From: Wujia chipingensis
GTDB lineage: Bacteria > Bacillota > Clostridia > Lachnospirales > Lachnospiraceae
Direction: 5' to 3'
Assembly (NCBI RefSeq): GCF_014337155.1
Contig: NZ_CP060632.1
Coordinates: 2,239,001-2,303,000 of the forward strand
Length of the DNA stretch: 64,000 bases
Part shown: positions 10,286 to 20,138 of the stretch, piece after piece
Position numbering within the stretch: the first letter of the stretch is position 1
Layout of the letters: each line of letters begins with the position of its first letter
The notes under the pieces: model-generated
Seen by the model: the letters and a program-made list of their open reading frames with translations, nothing else
Database searches by the model: none
What the model was told of the DNA's origin: nothing
Translations under genes and position numbers: made by a program

Positions 10286-12409
10286 TTAATCACCGATCTT
10301 CATGCGCGGAATGAAGATACGGGATACTTTCTTTTTGTCGTCCTCTTTCAAGGAACCCATCGCCTGTTTGCAGAAATAATTTTGCGCCTCCAACTTTTCA
10401 CGCCCCCTCAGATCCTGTTTTGCATATGAGCCATCCGGCTGCATAATATGTGCTTTCAATGTATCGGAAAGCTGAATCTCCAAAATCTCAATCACCCGTT
10501 TTTTGAGGTCTTCATCCTCAACCGGGAATGTAATCTCCACTCGTTTGTCCAGATTTCTAGGCATCCAGTCGGCACTGCCCATATATACATCTTCGAATCC
10601 ATCATTATAGAAATAAAAGATTCTCGCATGCTCCAGGAAGTTACCTACAATGGAACGCACCGTGATGTTCTCGGAAAGTCCCGGAATCCCTGTCTTCAGA
10701 CAGCAGATACCACGTACGATCAGTTCGATTTTCACGCCCGCATTGCTCGCCTCATACAGTGCACGGATAATCGTCGGATCACACAGGGAATTCATCTTGG
10801 CAATGATCTTAGCACTCTTACCCATACGTGCATTCTCTGCCTCCCGGTCGATCAGTGCAAGGAATCGATCCTTCATCCAGATCGGAGCTACAAGCAGTTT
10901 ATTCCATGCTGGCGGCTCGGAATAACCCGACAACATATTAAAGACTGCGGTTGCATCCTCCCCTATCGCATCCGATGCAGTCAGCATACCCATATCTGTA
11001 TATAACTTTGCTGTCACATCATTATAGTTACCAGTTCCAAGATGAACATATCGCTTGATGCCATCTTCTTCCCGTCTGACAACGAGTGCAATTTTGGAAT
11101 GCGTCTTTAATCCTACCAGACCATAAATAACATGGCAACCCGCTTTTTCCAGTTTTTTTGCCCAATTTATATTATTTTCTTCATCAAATCGTGCTTTTAA
11201 CTCAACAAGTACCGTTACCTGCTTGCCATTTTCCGCTGCAAGTGCAAGTGCTGCAATGATTGGAGAATTGCCACTGACACGGTACAACGTCTGCTTAATC
11301 GCAAGTACATCCGGATCAATTGCCGCCTGTTTGATGAACTCAATGACCGGTGTAAACTCATCATACGGATGGTGTAACAGGATATCCTTCTTCTTGATCT
11401 GGTCGAAGATATTCGCATCGAGATCCAATCCCTTCACCGGCTGTGGGATGTATTTCTTATTCTTCAAATGATCAAAGCCATCGAGTCCACGTACCTTTCC
11501 AAGGAACGTAAGATCAAGTGGTCCATTTACCGAATAGACATAATCGCTGTTGACATTTAACTGTTTCTTCAATTCTTTCAGCAGACGCTTATCCATCTCT
11601 GCTTCCACATCGAGCCGGATAACCTCGCCCCACGCACGCTTCTTAATCTGCTTTTCGATCTCCTTCAACAGATCGGACGCATCGTCCTCGTCGATTGCAA
11701 GGTCTGCATTTCGCATAATTCTGTATGGATACGCGCAAATGATCTCGTAATTTAAGAAGAGCTGATTCAAGTTCTTCTCAATGATCTGCTCGAGCAGAAT
11801 GATCTCTCTGCATCCGTCCTCGCCCGGAATCTCAACCACACGTGGCAACACGGATGGTACCTGTACGGTTGCAATGTCAATAACATCCTTCTTCTTATCA
11901 CGGATCAGTGCACCAATATTTAAAGTCTTGTTGCTGATCAGTGGAAATGGTCTCGAAGAATCAACTGCCATCGGCGTAAGTACCGGATACACTTCCTTCT
12001 CAAAATATTTATCTACGAACTTGCTCTGCTTCTCGTTTAAGTCCTCATAATGCTTAACAAGCTTCAGACCATTTTCTTCCATTGCAGGAAGAATCTGGCG
12101 GTTCAGTGTGCTGTACTGGCTCGCAATCATGTTCTTCGTCTCAGGAATAATCAGATCGAGCTGCCCCTGCGGCGTCAATCCTGCAATGTCCTTCTTCTTT
12201 ACATCTGCGTGTACCAGATCGATCAGAGATGCTACACGCACCATGAAGAACTCAGACAGATTTGATTCTGTGATACTCAGGAAATTCAGGCGTTCAAACA
12301 GTGGAATTGACTTATCCTTCGCCTCATTTAAGATTCTGTAATTAAACTGTAACCAGCTCATCTCACGGTTATAATAATTTTCCGGTTTTTCCAATAATTT
12401 TTTGTCCAT
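10286..12409 (-). CDS. ppk: Polyphosphate kinase
   Basis: Membrane-associated PPK1 that polymerises the gamma-phosphate of ATP into polyphosphate. 707 aa, typical length. N-terminal NREMSWLQFNYRIL and ITESNLSEFFMVRV; the catalytic PLD-like half contains KARFDEENNINWAKKLE, the HSKIALVVR segment with the autophosphorylated His, VHLGTGNYND, and a second LEHARIFYFYND. The SD AAGGAG lies in the end of ppx; the two genes are separated by 3 nt, so translation is likely coupled. Confidence 0.96.
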   Translation of the reverse strand: MDKKLLEKPENYYNREMSWLQFNYRILNEAKDKSIPLFERLNFLSITESNLSEFFMVRVASLIDLVHADVKKKDIAGLTPQGQLDLIIPETKNMIASQYSTLNRQILPAMEENGLKLVKHYEDLNEKQSKFVDKYFEKEVYPVLTPMAVDSSRPFPLISNKTLNIGALIRDKKKDVIDIATVQVPSVLPRVVEIPGEDGCREIILLEQIIEKNLNQLFLNYEIICAYPYRIMRNADLAIDEDDASDLLKEIEKQIKKRAWGEVIRLDVEAEMDKRLLKELKKQLNVNSDYVYSVNGPLDLTFLGKVRGLDGFDHLKNKKYIPQPVKGLDLDANIFDQIKKKDILLHHPYDEFTPVIEFIKQAAIDPDVLAIKQTLYRVSGNSPIIAALALAAENGKQVTVLVELKARFDEENNINWAKKLEKAGCHVIYGLVGLKTHSKIALVVRREEDGIKRYVHLGTGNYNDVTAKLYTDMGMLTASDAIGEDATAVFNMLSGYSEPPAWNKLLVAPIWMKDRFLALIDREAENARMGKSAKIIAKMNSLCDPTIIRALYEASNAGVKIELIVRGICCLKTGIPGLSENITVRSIVGNFLEHARIFYFYNDGFEDVYMGSADWMPRNLDKRVEITFPVEDEDLKKRVIEILEIQLSDTLKAHIMQPDGSYAKQDLRGREKLEAQNYFCKQAMGSLKEDDKKKVSRIFIPRMKIGD

Positions 12410-12412
12410 TCC

Positions 12413-13948
12413 TTACACACTCCTTTTCACCCGAAGTACCGGTCTGATTCCATAGATCTGCTCAAAGAAATCTGCACGTGCTTCAAAAAGTCCCGCCTCC
12501 AGTGAGATATCTTCGTATGTCTTTGCCAGAATAATCAGCTTTCCGTCTTTCAATGTCACGGAAATATCTTCGATCTTCTGCATATGGCTCTTATCGAGAA
12601 TATTCGCAATTCGTAAGATTGCTGCAAGCTTCGCGATCACAATATAATCACAGCCATCAAGTTCTGCTGATATCTTATCCTTCGATGGAAGATACAGTGG
12701 GTTGTACTTGACTACATTTGCCACTTCCATACGCTCTTTGTGCGAAAGTCCAAGGATCTCAGTATTTGCTACTATATAATAGGAATTTCTCGCTCCATCA
12801 TGCAGATTGATGAAATTACCACATTCATGCAGAAGTGCCGCAATCTGAAGCTGCAGACGCTGCATCTTATCCAATCCAAACGGCTTACGAACCACATCGA
12901 AGATCTTCAGTGCAAAATATGCGGTCTGCTCCACATGATTCCGGTTGCAGCGATACCGCTTCGCAATGTTATTCGCCGTTGCAAGAATATCTTCCTCAAA
13001 ATTGTGATTGAACACGACACGGCTTCCTTCGTCCATGTAATTTGCCACGATACACTCGCAGAAATCCACATCCGGCACATACATTTCCTCTGCCTTACAG
13101 TTGTTCAGGAACGACTGGTAGATTGTGATGTTCGGTAACATCAGCGTCGCACGCTCGTATGGAATACCGTATTTTTCCGCGAGCTCCTGCGCCGGCATAC
13201 TGATAACACGCTTGTACATCGCATCAAACTGCGCCCGCGTGATCACATCCTTGATGGAAAGTTCCGGCACGATCTTCTTCAGGGAGCTTACGACCTCACC
13301 AACAGCGATAATGTTCTTGATTTCTTTATCCTTCAGATAAATATTTCGGAACGATACAATATCATTATCTACATAGTCTGCCATGATCTCATCGAGTCTT
13401 CCGGACTTGTGCCCGATGAGTGCCAGATAATCACGAACACGCACCGCACCAATCGGGATATTCTCTGTGACAACCAGATTGTTCTTATCAAACAGGGAAA
13501 TCTGCACGCTTCCAGCACCGACATCGACGAACGCTGTGTTCTTGCTGACAACCTGATGGAAATCCGAATACTTCGCAACCAGTCCCTTGAAGCTGATATA
13601 ACGCTGTTCCGAGTTACTCAGAACCTGTACACGGATACCTGTGGTATGCTCGATCACATCCAGCACCAGATCCATGTTATCTGCCTCACGTACCGCACTC
13701 GTCGCATAGGCACGGTATTCTGTGATCTTGTATTCTTCCATTTTATGTTTTAAGCCTTCGAGTTCTTCGCAAATCATTTTGATCGACTCCCGGCTCAGTT
13801 TTCCTTCGCGATAGGTGTCCCGCCCAAGCTCCAGTATCCGGCTGACACTGTCGATCTGACGAAACGTTTTTCTACCATTTACCTGGAAGATCTTCATGGA
13901 TATCTCGCTGCTTCCCACGTAGATGGCGGCAAACATTTTGTATGCCAT
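12413..13948 (-). CDS. ppx: Exopolyphosphatase / Ppx-GppA phosphatase
   Basis: Hydrolyses terminal phosphate of polyphosphate or pppGpp. 511 aa. The N-terminal actin-like fold has AAIYVGSSEISMKI (first phosphate loop) and FVDVGAGSVQISLF (second phosphate loop). The C-terminal HD-type helical domain contains ALLHECGNFINLHDG, as in full-length PPX. ATG with GGGAGGT 7-8 nt upstream. First gene of an operon pairing polyphosphate breakdown and synthesis. The 5' side holds the large inverted element at 13973-14205. Confidence 0.92.
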   Translation of the reverse strand: MAYKMFAAIYVGSSEISMKIFQVNGRKTFRQIDSVSRILELGRDTYREGKLSRESIKMICEELEGLKHKMEEYKITEYRAYATSAVREADNMDLVLDVIEHTTGIRVQVLSNSEQRYISFKGLVAKYSDFHQVVSKNTAFVDVGAGSVQISLFDKNNLVVTENIPIGAVRVRDYLALIGHKSGRLDEIMADYVDNDIVSFRNIYLKDKEIKNIIAVGEVVSSLKKIVPELSIKDVITRAQFDAMYKRVISMPAQELAEKYGIPYERATLMLPNITIYQSFLNNCKAEEMYVPDVDFCECIVANYMDEGSRVVFNHNFEEDILATANNIAKRYRCNRNHVEQTAYFALKIFDVVRKPFGLDKMQRLQLQIAALLHECGNFINLHDGARNSYYIVANTEILGLSHKERMEVANVVKYNPLYLPSKDKISAELDGCDYIVIAKLAAILRIANILDKSHMQKIEDISVTLKDGKLIILAKTYEDISLEAGLFEARADFFEQIYGIRPVLRVKRSV

Positions 13949-13972
13949 AGTTTTTACCTCCCTATTTCATCC

Positions 13973-14205
13973 GCAGATAATTATCCGACATTTCCTGTAT
14001 GTCTCATGCAGAACACTGCTATTATCCATACGCAGACGCGCTCTCGCTCACTTCCGCACATAGCAGACACTAAGCTCCTAACACATCATTCTGCGAATGA
14101 ATGCGTTACTCGCTAAGTGCTGATGTGCTCCAATGGTCTGCGTTAGGATAAATACCAGTGTCCCGCATGATTTCTACACATCGATTGTATCGGATAATTA
14201 TCTGC
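13973..14205. repeat. Long inverted-repeat element, family 1 copy R1
   Basis: The folBK-ppx gap is almost filled by one 233-bp imperfect hairpin. Outer arms are perfect over 16 bp (13973-13988 with 14190-14205). Further pairs are CATGCAGAACACTG with CAGTGTCCCGCATG, TTATCC with GGATAA, CGCAGAC with GTCTGCG, and a central AACACATCATT with AATGAATGCGTT. Two blocks match copy R2 almost exactly in reverse orientation: 14110-14140 (31/31) and 14033-14077 (43/45). The outer arms do not match R2. No ORF or transposase is inside. A structured RNA or MITE-like element is possible. Confidence 0.85.
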
Positions 14206-14291
14206 TCATTTATATACTTCCGGTTACAATGCAAATGGCATACGCATGTCATTTGCCGCTCCCTTGAATATAGTTTTTCTTATATTGTAGT

Positions 14292-15116
14292 TTAATCTTT
14301 TTTGTTTTGTAATATTTCCAGTAGTTCGATGATCGTCTTATGGTAGCCCGGATGGTAGGCATATGGTGCGATTTCGGCAAGTGGTTCAAGCACGAACGCG
14401 CGCTTTGCCATCTCCACATGCGGCACCTTCAGCGTGTCTTCCATGATCATTTCCTGATCATAGAGCAAAATGTCAATGTCCAAAGTTCTTGGACCCCAGT
14501 GGATCAGCCGCTTTCTGCCGGCACCCTGTTCAATATCGTTGATAACAGCCAGCAGATCCTGTGGAGAATAGATTGTCTCAATCTCCAGACAGCCATTTAA
14601 GAAATCATCCTGTTCCACATCGCCATATGGTTCTGTTATTATATAGGAAGAAACCTTTGTCACCTGAATATACTCATCTTTGTTCAGCTGATCGACCGCA
14701 TAGTCAAGGTATGCCTCCTTATCTCCGAGATTGGAACCGATACCCAGATACGCAATATGTCTGCCTCTTGTAATATCCACGCAGACCGTATCAAAGTCCA
14801 TCGGAATAGGAGCCCCCGGCTTGCTTACAATCACATGAACCATCTTTATCTGTGGATAGGCAAGCAAAATCGCATCTGCAACATTCTCCGCTGCTGCCTC
14901 AATCAGATCATAGCTTTCCTCCTGCATCGTCCGCCGGATCAGTTCACATACTTCTGCATAATTGACCGTTTTGTCCAGATCATCTGTCATGCCTGCCGCA
15001 TGCAGATCCACATCCATAGATACAGTTACATAGAATTTCTGTCCATTTCTTTTTTCTTCTGCAAGGACACCGTGATATGCAAATATCTCTAAATCTTTAA
15101 TCCATATTTTATCCAT
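14292..15116 (-). CDS. folBK: Bifunctional dihydroneopterin aldolase / HPPK
   Basis: Fusion of two consecutive folate enzymes, 274 aa. Residues 1-118 are FolB (WIKDLEIFAYHGV, with Glu and Lys of the active site around EEKRNGQ). Residues 120-274 are HPPK/FolK (AYLGIGSNLGD, then GPRTLDIDILLYD, the Mg/ATP-binding signature). It converts dihydroneopterin to 6-hydroxymethyl-dihydropterin diphosphate, the substrate of FolP. It follows folP by 73 nt on the same strand. Confidence 0.95.
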   Translation of the reverse strand: MDKIWIKDLEIFAYHGVLAEEKRNGQKFYVTVSMDVDLHAAGMTDDLDKTVNYAEVCELIRRTMQEESYDLIEAAAENVADAILLAYPQIKMVHVIVSKPGAPIPMDFDTVCVDITRGRHIAYLGIGSNLGDKEAYLDYAVDQLNKDEYIQVTKVSSYIITEPYGDVEQDDFLNGCLEIETIYSPQDLLAVINDIEQGAGRKRLIHWGPRTLDIDILLYDQEMIMEDTLKVPHVEMAKRAFVLEPLAEIAPYAYHPGYHKTIIELLEILQNKKD

Positions 15117-15189
15117 TTCTTTTCTGTCCTTTTCCGTCTCCTATTCCATAGCAAATGCCCTGACAGCGTTATGACACACGCCTGCCATC

Positions 15190-16011
15190 TTATGCCTTGA
15201 GCATTGCATCTGTCATCGCAAGCGCACGCACATTTTTCTTCACATCATGTACACGGAAGAAGCTGCACCCCTTCACCAGTCCTAAGACAGAAGTTGCCAT
15301 TGTTCCTTCCTCTCGCTCGTCAACCGGCAGATTCAGTGTATTTCCAATCATGGATTTTCTCGAAGTTCCAAGCAGTACCGGATATCCGAGTGCAACCAGA
15401 TCCTCCAGATGGTTCATAAACTTTAAGTTCTCTTCCGTAGTCTTTGCGAATCCAATCCCCGGATCTAAGATGATCTTATCGTCGGCAAGTCCTGATGCGC
15501 GCGCAATCTGTACGCACTCCTTCATGTCTGCGATCACATCCGCAATAAAATCATTGTATACCGCTTCCTTCCGGTTGTGCATCAGGCAGACCGGAATCTG
15601 GTATTTCGCGCAAAGCGGTGCCATCTCATCGTCCCATTTAAATCCCCATATATCGTTGATCAGATCGGCACCAGCCAGAATTCCCGCCTGAGCCACCTGA
15701 TATTTGTACGTATCTAACGAAACCGGAATCTCAAACCGTTCCTTGATTGCCTCAATCACGAAGCAGGTACGTTCAATCTCTTCCGCAACCGAAATCTTCA
15801 CATGTCCCGGTCGAGTCGACTCTCCGCCAACATCAATGATATCGGCACCTTCCTTGATCATTTCTTCTGTATGCTTCAACGCCGCATCCAGATCTCCGTA
15901 CTTTCCGCCATCCGAAAAGGAATCCGGTGTCACATTCAGGATTCCCATCACATAAGGACGTTTTCCAATTTCAAAGTCACGTTTTCCAATCGTTATAACC
16001 TGTTTTTTCAT
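15190..16011 (-). CDS. folP: Dihydropteroate synthase
   Basis: Joins hydroxymethyl-dihydropterin diphosphate with p-aminobenzoate. 273 aa TIM barrel. Signatures: MGILNVTPDSFSDGG (about 22-36), DIIDVGGESTRPGH (about 57-70), DLINDIWGF, ILDPGIGFAK and PVLLGTSRKSMIG (pABA loop). ATG with GAGGGC upstream. First gene of folP-folBK; folC is about 7 kb away and folE is not in the window. Confidence 0.96.
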   Translation of the reverse strand: MKKQVITIGKRDFEIGKRPYVMGILNVTPDSFSDGGKYGDLDAALKHTEEMIKEGADIIDVGGESTRPGHVKISVAEEIERTCFVIEAIKERFEIPVSLDTYKYQVAQAGILAGADLINDIWGFKWDDEMAPLCAKYQIPVCLMHNRKEAVYNDFIADVIADMKECVQIARASGLADDKIILDPGIGFAKTTEENLKFMNHLEDLVALGYPVLLGTSRKSMIGNTLNLPVDEREEGTMATSVLGLVKGCSFFRVHDVKKNVRALAMTDAMLKA

Positions 16012-16220
16012 AATTTATAAGCCCTCATTTTCATTCTTGTCCATAATTATTATCATTTTAACATTTTTATCATAAAACTGCCACCGGTTTATCTATATTT
16101 TTTTATTTACAATTTTTAGAATCGTTTAGATTCCATACATCGCATATGATTCCGAATAGTATATTTTTCCATGCACATCATTATCTCTGAGGGTTGTTTT
16201 GCAAATAATATCCTCAATAG

Positions 16221-16248
16221 AAAAAGGCTGCCGACAAGCGACAACCTT
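16221..16248 (-). terminator. Terminator after the Fe-alcohol dehydrogenase
   Basis: Minus-strand 10-bp stem AAGGTTGTCG with CGGCAGCCTT and T5 tail, 23 nt past the stop codon. Confidence 0.88.
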
Positions 16249-16271
16249 TTCCCGTGTAGACAGGTTTGATA

Positions 16272-17420
16272 TTACATAGCCTTTTTGTAAAGAGCTACGA
16301 TATCCTTCTTCGTAGAGCGGCGTGGGTTCACCATGATGTTTCCGCTCTTCATGGCATCGTCTGCCATGACATCGATCTTGTCTTCCGTCACTCCTACTTC
16401 TGTAAGATTTGCAGGAATTGAAAGACTATTATTCAACGCTCTGATCGCATCCACCAGCATATCCGGTGTGAAGCTCTCATCGCTTCTGTGTGTCTCACTC
16501 ACATATTCGTAGATTTTCTTATATTTACCTTTATCCGCAAGCTTGTTATAATCCAGAATCGTCGGAAGCAAGATTGCATTTGCCACGCCATGTGGTGCAT
16601 CGAAATACGCACTGACCGGATGACTCATCGCATGTACATTGCCAAGTCTCGCCCACGAAAATGCAATACCCGCAAAGAGGGAACCAACCAGCATATCACT
16701 GGCGGCATCGACATCCGTACGATTTGCCACATAAGCCCGGATCGAACGCCCGATCAGTTCCATCGCCTTCTCAGACATCGCCTCGGAAAACGGAGAAGCA
16801 TCCGTCGAGATATACGACTCACATGCATGGATAAATGCATCCATTCCACACGCTGCTGCCACAGAAGCAGGAGCCGTTGCAATCAGATCCGGGTCTAAAA
16901 TCGCGTACTTTGGAATCAGTTCATAACTGAATACCGTCAGTTTGTAGTTCCGGCTGTGATCGGTAATAACCGAAAATGCAGTTACCTCAGAACCTGTACC
17001 AGCAGTCGTTGGAATCGCAATCTGCGGAACAATCGGTCCCGGCACCTTGCCTCCACCTTCGTATTCTGTAATGCTTCCACCGTATTTTGCGATAACACCA
17101 ACAGCCTTTGCCACATCCATCGGAGAACCACCGCCAAATGCCACAATGAAATCCGCGCCACATTCCTTGTACAGCTTCGTTGCCTTTTCGACCGTCTCAA
17201 CCGAAGGATTTCCTTCGGTCTCCGTAAATGCATCCGCCGGAATCCCAACATCTGCCAGAGACTGTTTACATGTATCCACCAGTCCCATCTTGTTCAGATG
17301 GGGACCGGAGATGATAAGGGCATGTGTGCCGCCAAGTTTGGTTGCGCATTCACCTAATTTCTTAATAGAACCTGCACCAACAATGATATCCTGCGGCACA
17401 GAAAAGCTAAAATTCTTCAA
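16272..17420 (-). CDS. Iron-containing alcohol dehydrogenase
   Basis: NAD(P)-dependent group III dehydrogenase, 382 aa. The Rossmann part has GGGSPMDVAK (about 95-104) and TTAGTGSEVTAFSVIT. The metal domain has DAFIHACESY and HAMSHPVSAYFDAPHG, giving the usual Asp and three His ligands. The start is TTG at 17420 behind AAGGTG. It lies 17 nt after a class III aminotransferase, so the pair may deaminate an amino acid to a semialdehyde and reduce it to a hydroxy acid. Substrate is unknown; butanol, propanediol and 4-hydroxybutyrate dehydrogenases all share this fold. Confidence 0.9.
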   Translation of the reverse strand: MKNFSFSVPQDIIVGAGSIKKLGECATKLGGTHALIISGPHLNKMGLVDTCKQSLADVGIPADAFTETEGNPSVETVEKATKLYKECGADFIVAFGGGSPMDVAKAVGVIAKYGGSITEYEGGGKVPGPIVPQIAIPTTAGTGSEVTAFSVITDHSRNYKLTVFSYELIPKYAILDPDLIATAPASVAAACGMDAFIHACESYISTDASPFSEAMSEKAMELIGRSIRAYVANRTDVDAASDMLVGSLFAGIAFSWARLGNVHAMSHPVSAYFDAPHGVANAILLPTILDYNKLADKGKYKKIYEYVSETHRSDESFTPDMLVDAIRALNNSLSIPANLTEVGVTEDKIDVMADDAMKSGNIMVNPRRSTKKDIVALYKKAM

Positions 17421-17437
17421 TCTAATTCACCTTGCCT

Positions 17438-18655
17438 TTATTTTGAAAGTGCATTCACTGTCTCTTCCAGAATTGCATATGCCTTGTCACAATCTTCTCT
17501 GCTTGCAATCAGTGGTGGAACCATACGAATGACATGCGAACCAATTGCTGTGATCAGAAGCTTTCTGTCAAATGCACCATGCTTCACATCAACAGCACCG
17601 ATTGTATCATCAAACTCAACACCGATCATCAGTCCCATACCACGAACCTCTTTCACATGTGGAAGGTTCTTCAGCTTATCCATGAAGTACGCACCAACTT
17701 CTTTTGCATTGCCTGCAAGATCGCGGTCAAGAAGCTCGTTTACTTCCGCATAAGCGGCTGCACAGCTGACCGGATGTCCACCGAATGTTGTACCATGGGA
17801 ACCCGGTGTAAATGCGGTTGCAACTTCCGCGGTTGCACAGATGGCACCGATTGGCATACCGCCACCAAGTCCCTTCGCCATAGAGACGATATCCGGCTTG
17901 ATACCATAGTTCATGTAGCACATCGGCTGACCGGTTCTGCACCATCCGGTCTGTACCTCATCAATCAGGAGCAGCATATTATTCTCATCGCAGAACTTAC
18001 GAAGTCCTGTCATAAACTCGTAGGTTGCAGGATGGACACCGCCTTCACCCTGGATTGGCTCGATCATGGTCGCGATCGTATTCTCGGTACAAGCATCCTT
18101 AAATGCCTGCAGATCATTGTATGGCGCATAAGAAAAACCATATGTCATCGGTCCGAAGCCAACCTGACAGCCATTGCCCGGCTGACCAGTTGCGGACATC
18201 GCACCAAATGTTCTACCATGGAAGCCCATCTTTGCAGTTACGATATGATAACGGTTTGGTCCGTAATGCTCAATACCATATTTTCTTGCCATCTTGATCA
18301 TGGCTTCGTTTGCCTCTGTACCGGAGTTCTGATAGAAGATCTTATCCATACCGATTGTTGTACACACCTTCTCAGCCAGCAATGCCTGCGGAATCGTGTA
18401 CGGATAGTTGAATGTATGCATGATATCATCGACCTGATCTTTGACGGCTGCAACAACCTTCGGGTTTCTGCTTCCGGCATTATTTACCGCGATACCTGCA
18501 TAGAAATCCAGATACGGAGTTCCATTTTCATCGTACATGTACATGCCCTCGGCTGTCTCTGCCAAGAAATCAAAACGCTCGTATGTATCGATCATGTACT
18601 TGCTTACCTTATCCTTGATGTCCTGCTTTGTTAATCCAAGATCCTTTAATTTCAT
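17438..18655 (-). CDS. Class III PLP aminotransferase (ArgD/GabT-like)
   Basis: Omega- or acetylornithine-type aminotransferase, 405 aa. Motifs: YLDFYAGIAVNNAG, NSGTEANEAMIKMARK (cofactor phosphate), HGRTFGAMSATG, LLIDEVQTGWCRTG (pyridine-N Asp and Gln), and SMAKGLGGGMPIGA with the Schiff-base Lys; TTFGGHPVSCAAA follows. Overall it resembles ArgD, but no arg genes are nearby and the next gene is an Fe-alcohol dehydrogenase, so a catabolic role is an open alternative. Confidence 0.9.
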   Translation of the reverse strand: MKLKDLGLTKQDIKDKVSKYMIDTYERFDFLAETAEGMYMYDENGTPYLDFYAGIAVNNAGSRNPKVVAAVKDQVDDIMHTFNYPYTIPQALLAEKVCTTIGMDKIFYQNSGTEANEAMIKMARKYGIEHYGPNRYHIVTAKMGFHGRTFGAMSATGQPGNGCQVGFGPMTYGFSYAPYNDLQAFKDACTENTIATMIEPIQGEGGVHPATYEFMTGLRKFCDENNMLLLIDEVQTGWCRTGQPMCYMNYGIKPDIVSMAKGLGGGMPIGAICATAEVATAFTPGSHGTTFGGHPVSCAAAYAEVNELLDRDLAGNAKEVGAYFMDKLKNLPHVKEVRGMGLMIGVEFDDTIGAVDVKHGAFDRKLLITAIGSHVIRMVPPLIASREDCDKAYAILEETVNALSK

Positions 18656-18689
18656 AATAAACGCCTCCTAAATATATAAAATGTTTTCG

Positions 18690-19322
18690 TTACTTTATAA
18701 TGCCTTTAATCTTCATGTAATCCTTGATCAGCTTCACACTATCTTCAATTCCGACCTTCTCACTGTTGATCGTCAGATCGTAGTTGACCGGGTTCGTCCA
18801 GTAATTTCCATGTGTATAATACTTGTAATAATCGGCACGGAACTTATCCGTATGCACGATCGTCGCCGTCGCAACATCCTCGGTCACGCCCATATGCTCC
18901 ATCGTCCGCTTCACACAGAAATCACGTGGTGCCTCTATGTAGATGCTTACAATATTCGGTCTGCCCCGCAGGATGTAATCGGCACACTTTCCAACGATGA
19001 CACACGATTCGGTATCCGCTAAGTTCTCAATGATCTGCTTCTGATACTCAAACAGCTTATCATCGGACACGAACTTCTCATTCCGGCTGATATAGCTTTT
19101 CGCCCGTGGCAAGCCTTTTAAAAAGCTGGAAAAACCGCCATTGGAACGAACCTTCTCGTTGACCTCCTGAAATAACTTCTCATCGAGTCCGCTCATCTGG
19201 GATGCCAGTGTCAGGATTCGATTTTCGTAGCAATGGATGCCAAGCTCCTTCGCAAGCTTCGATGCGATTTCCTTTCCGCCGGTACCAAAGCCTCTTGCAA
19301 AAGTAACAACATAATTTTCCAT
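18690..19322 (-). CDS. Cytidylate kinase-like family protein
   Basis: 210 aa P-loop protein of the AAA/cytidylate-kinase-like group common in Clostridia. The N-terminus TFARGFGTGGKEIASKLAKE holds an atypical glycine-rich loop; ESCVIVGKCADYIL and SIYIEAPRDF match the core of NMP kinases; the C-terminal part is YYTHGNYWTNPVNYDLTIN. Biochemical substrate for this subgroup is not settled. Probably cotranscribed with the aminotransferase (34-nt gap). Confidence 0.85.
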   Translation of the reverse strand: MENYVVTFARGFGTGGKEIASKLAKELGIHCYENRILTLASQMSGLDEKLFQEVNEKVRSNGGFSSFLKGLPRAKSYISRNEKFVSDDKLFEYQKQIIENLADTESCVIVGKCADYILRGRPNIVSIYIEAPRDFCVKRTMEHMGVTEDVATATIVHTDKFRADYYKYYTHGNYWTNPVNYDLTINSEKVGIEDSVKLIKDYMKIKGIIK

Positions 19323-19376
19323 ATTTTTCCCTCACAATCTATCTACACTTTTTGAAACCATTTTCAAGCAAGGTTG

Positions 19377-20126
19377 CTATGCAATGAATCTGCTTAAGAA
19401 CTCTCTGCTTCGATCGTTCTTTGGATTCGTGAAGAACTCCTCTGGTGGTGCATCCTCCACAACATAGCCCTTATCCATGAACAACACACGGGACGATACA
19501 TTCTTGGCGAAATCCATCTCATGTGTCACGATCAACATCGTGAGTCCGGAGCTTGCAAGCTCCTTCATTACATTTAATACTTCACCGACCATCTCCGGAT
19601 CGAGCGCGGATGTCGGCTCATCGAACAGCAGCACCTCCGGATTCATACAGAGCCCTCTGGCGATTGCCACACGCTGCTTCTGTCCACCGGATAACTGCTC
19701 CGGTCTGGCGTTAATGTATGGTGCCATGCCAACCTCTTTCAAATGCTTGATTGCACGATCGAACGCCTCTTCCTTGGATACATGCAGTACCTTTCTGGCG
19801 CCCTCCATACAGTTTTCCAGCACCGTCATATTGTTAAATAAGTTGAAGGACTGGAACACCATGCCAACTCTGGAACGAAACTCATTAATCTCCTTCTGGA
19901 CATTCCGGATCTCCTTACCATGGTACAACACCTGTCCACTCGTCTGTGTCTCCAGCTTGTTCACGCACCGGAGCAAGGTTGACTTACCGGAACCGGACGA
20001 ACCAAGGATACAGATCACCTCGCCCTTCTTCACTTCAAAATCAATCTTCCGCAAAACCTCATGATCACCGAAGGATTTGCTTAAGTCTTTTACTTCAATA
20101 ATACTTTCTTCATTGTTTTTACTCAT
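19377..20126 (-). CDS. Polar amino acid ABC transporter, ATP-binding protein
   Basis: 249 aa GlnQ-type ATPase. Walker [13 protein letters not shown] (about 38-49), Q-loop MVFQSFNLF, signature [14 protein letters not shown], Walker [15 protein letters not shown], and switch VTHEMDFA. Last gene of a three-gene importer transcribed binding protein, permease, ATPase, with a 12-nt gap to the permease. Confidence 0.96.
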   Translation of the reverse strand: MSKNNEESIIEVKDLSKSFGDHEVLRKIDFEVKKGEVICILGSSGSGKSTLLRCVNKLETQTSGQVLYHGKEIRNVQKEINEFRSRVGMVFQSFNLFNNMTVLENCMEGARKVLHVSKEEAFDRAIKHLKEVGMAPYINARPEQLSGGQKQRVAIARGLCMNPEVLLFDEPTSALDPEMVGEVLNVMKELASSGLTMLIVTHEMDFAKNVSSRVLFMDKGYVVEDAPPEEFFTNPKNDRSREFLSRFIA

Positions 20127-20138
20127 AAGCTCACCCTC

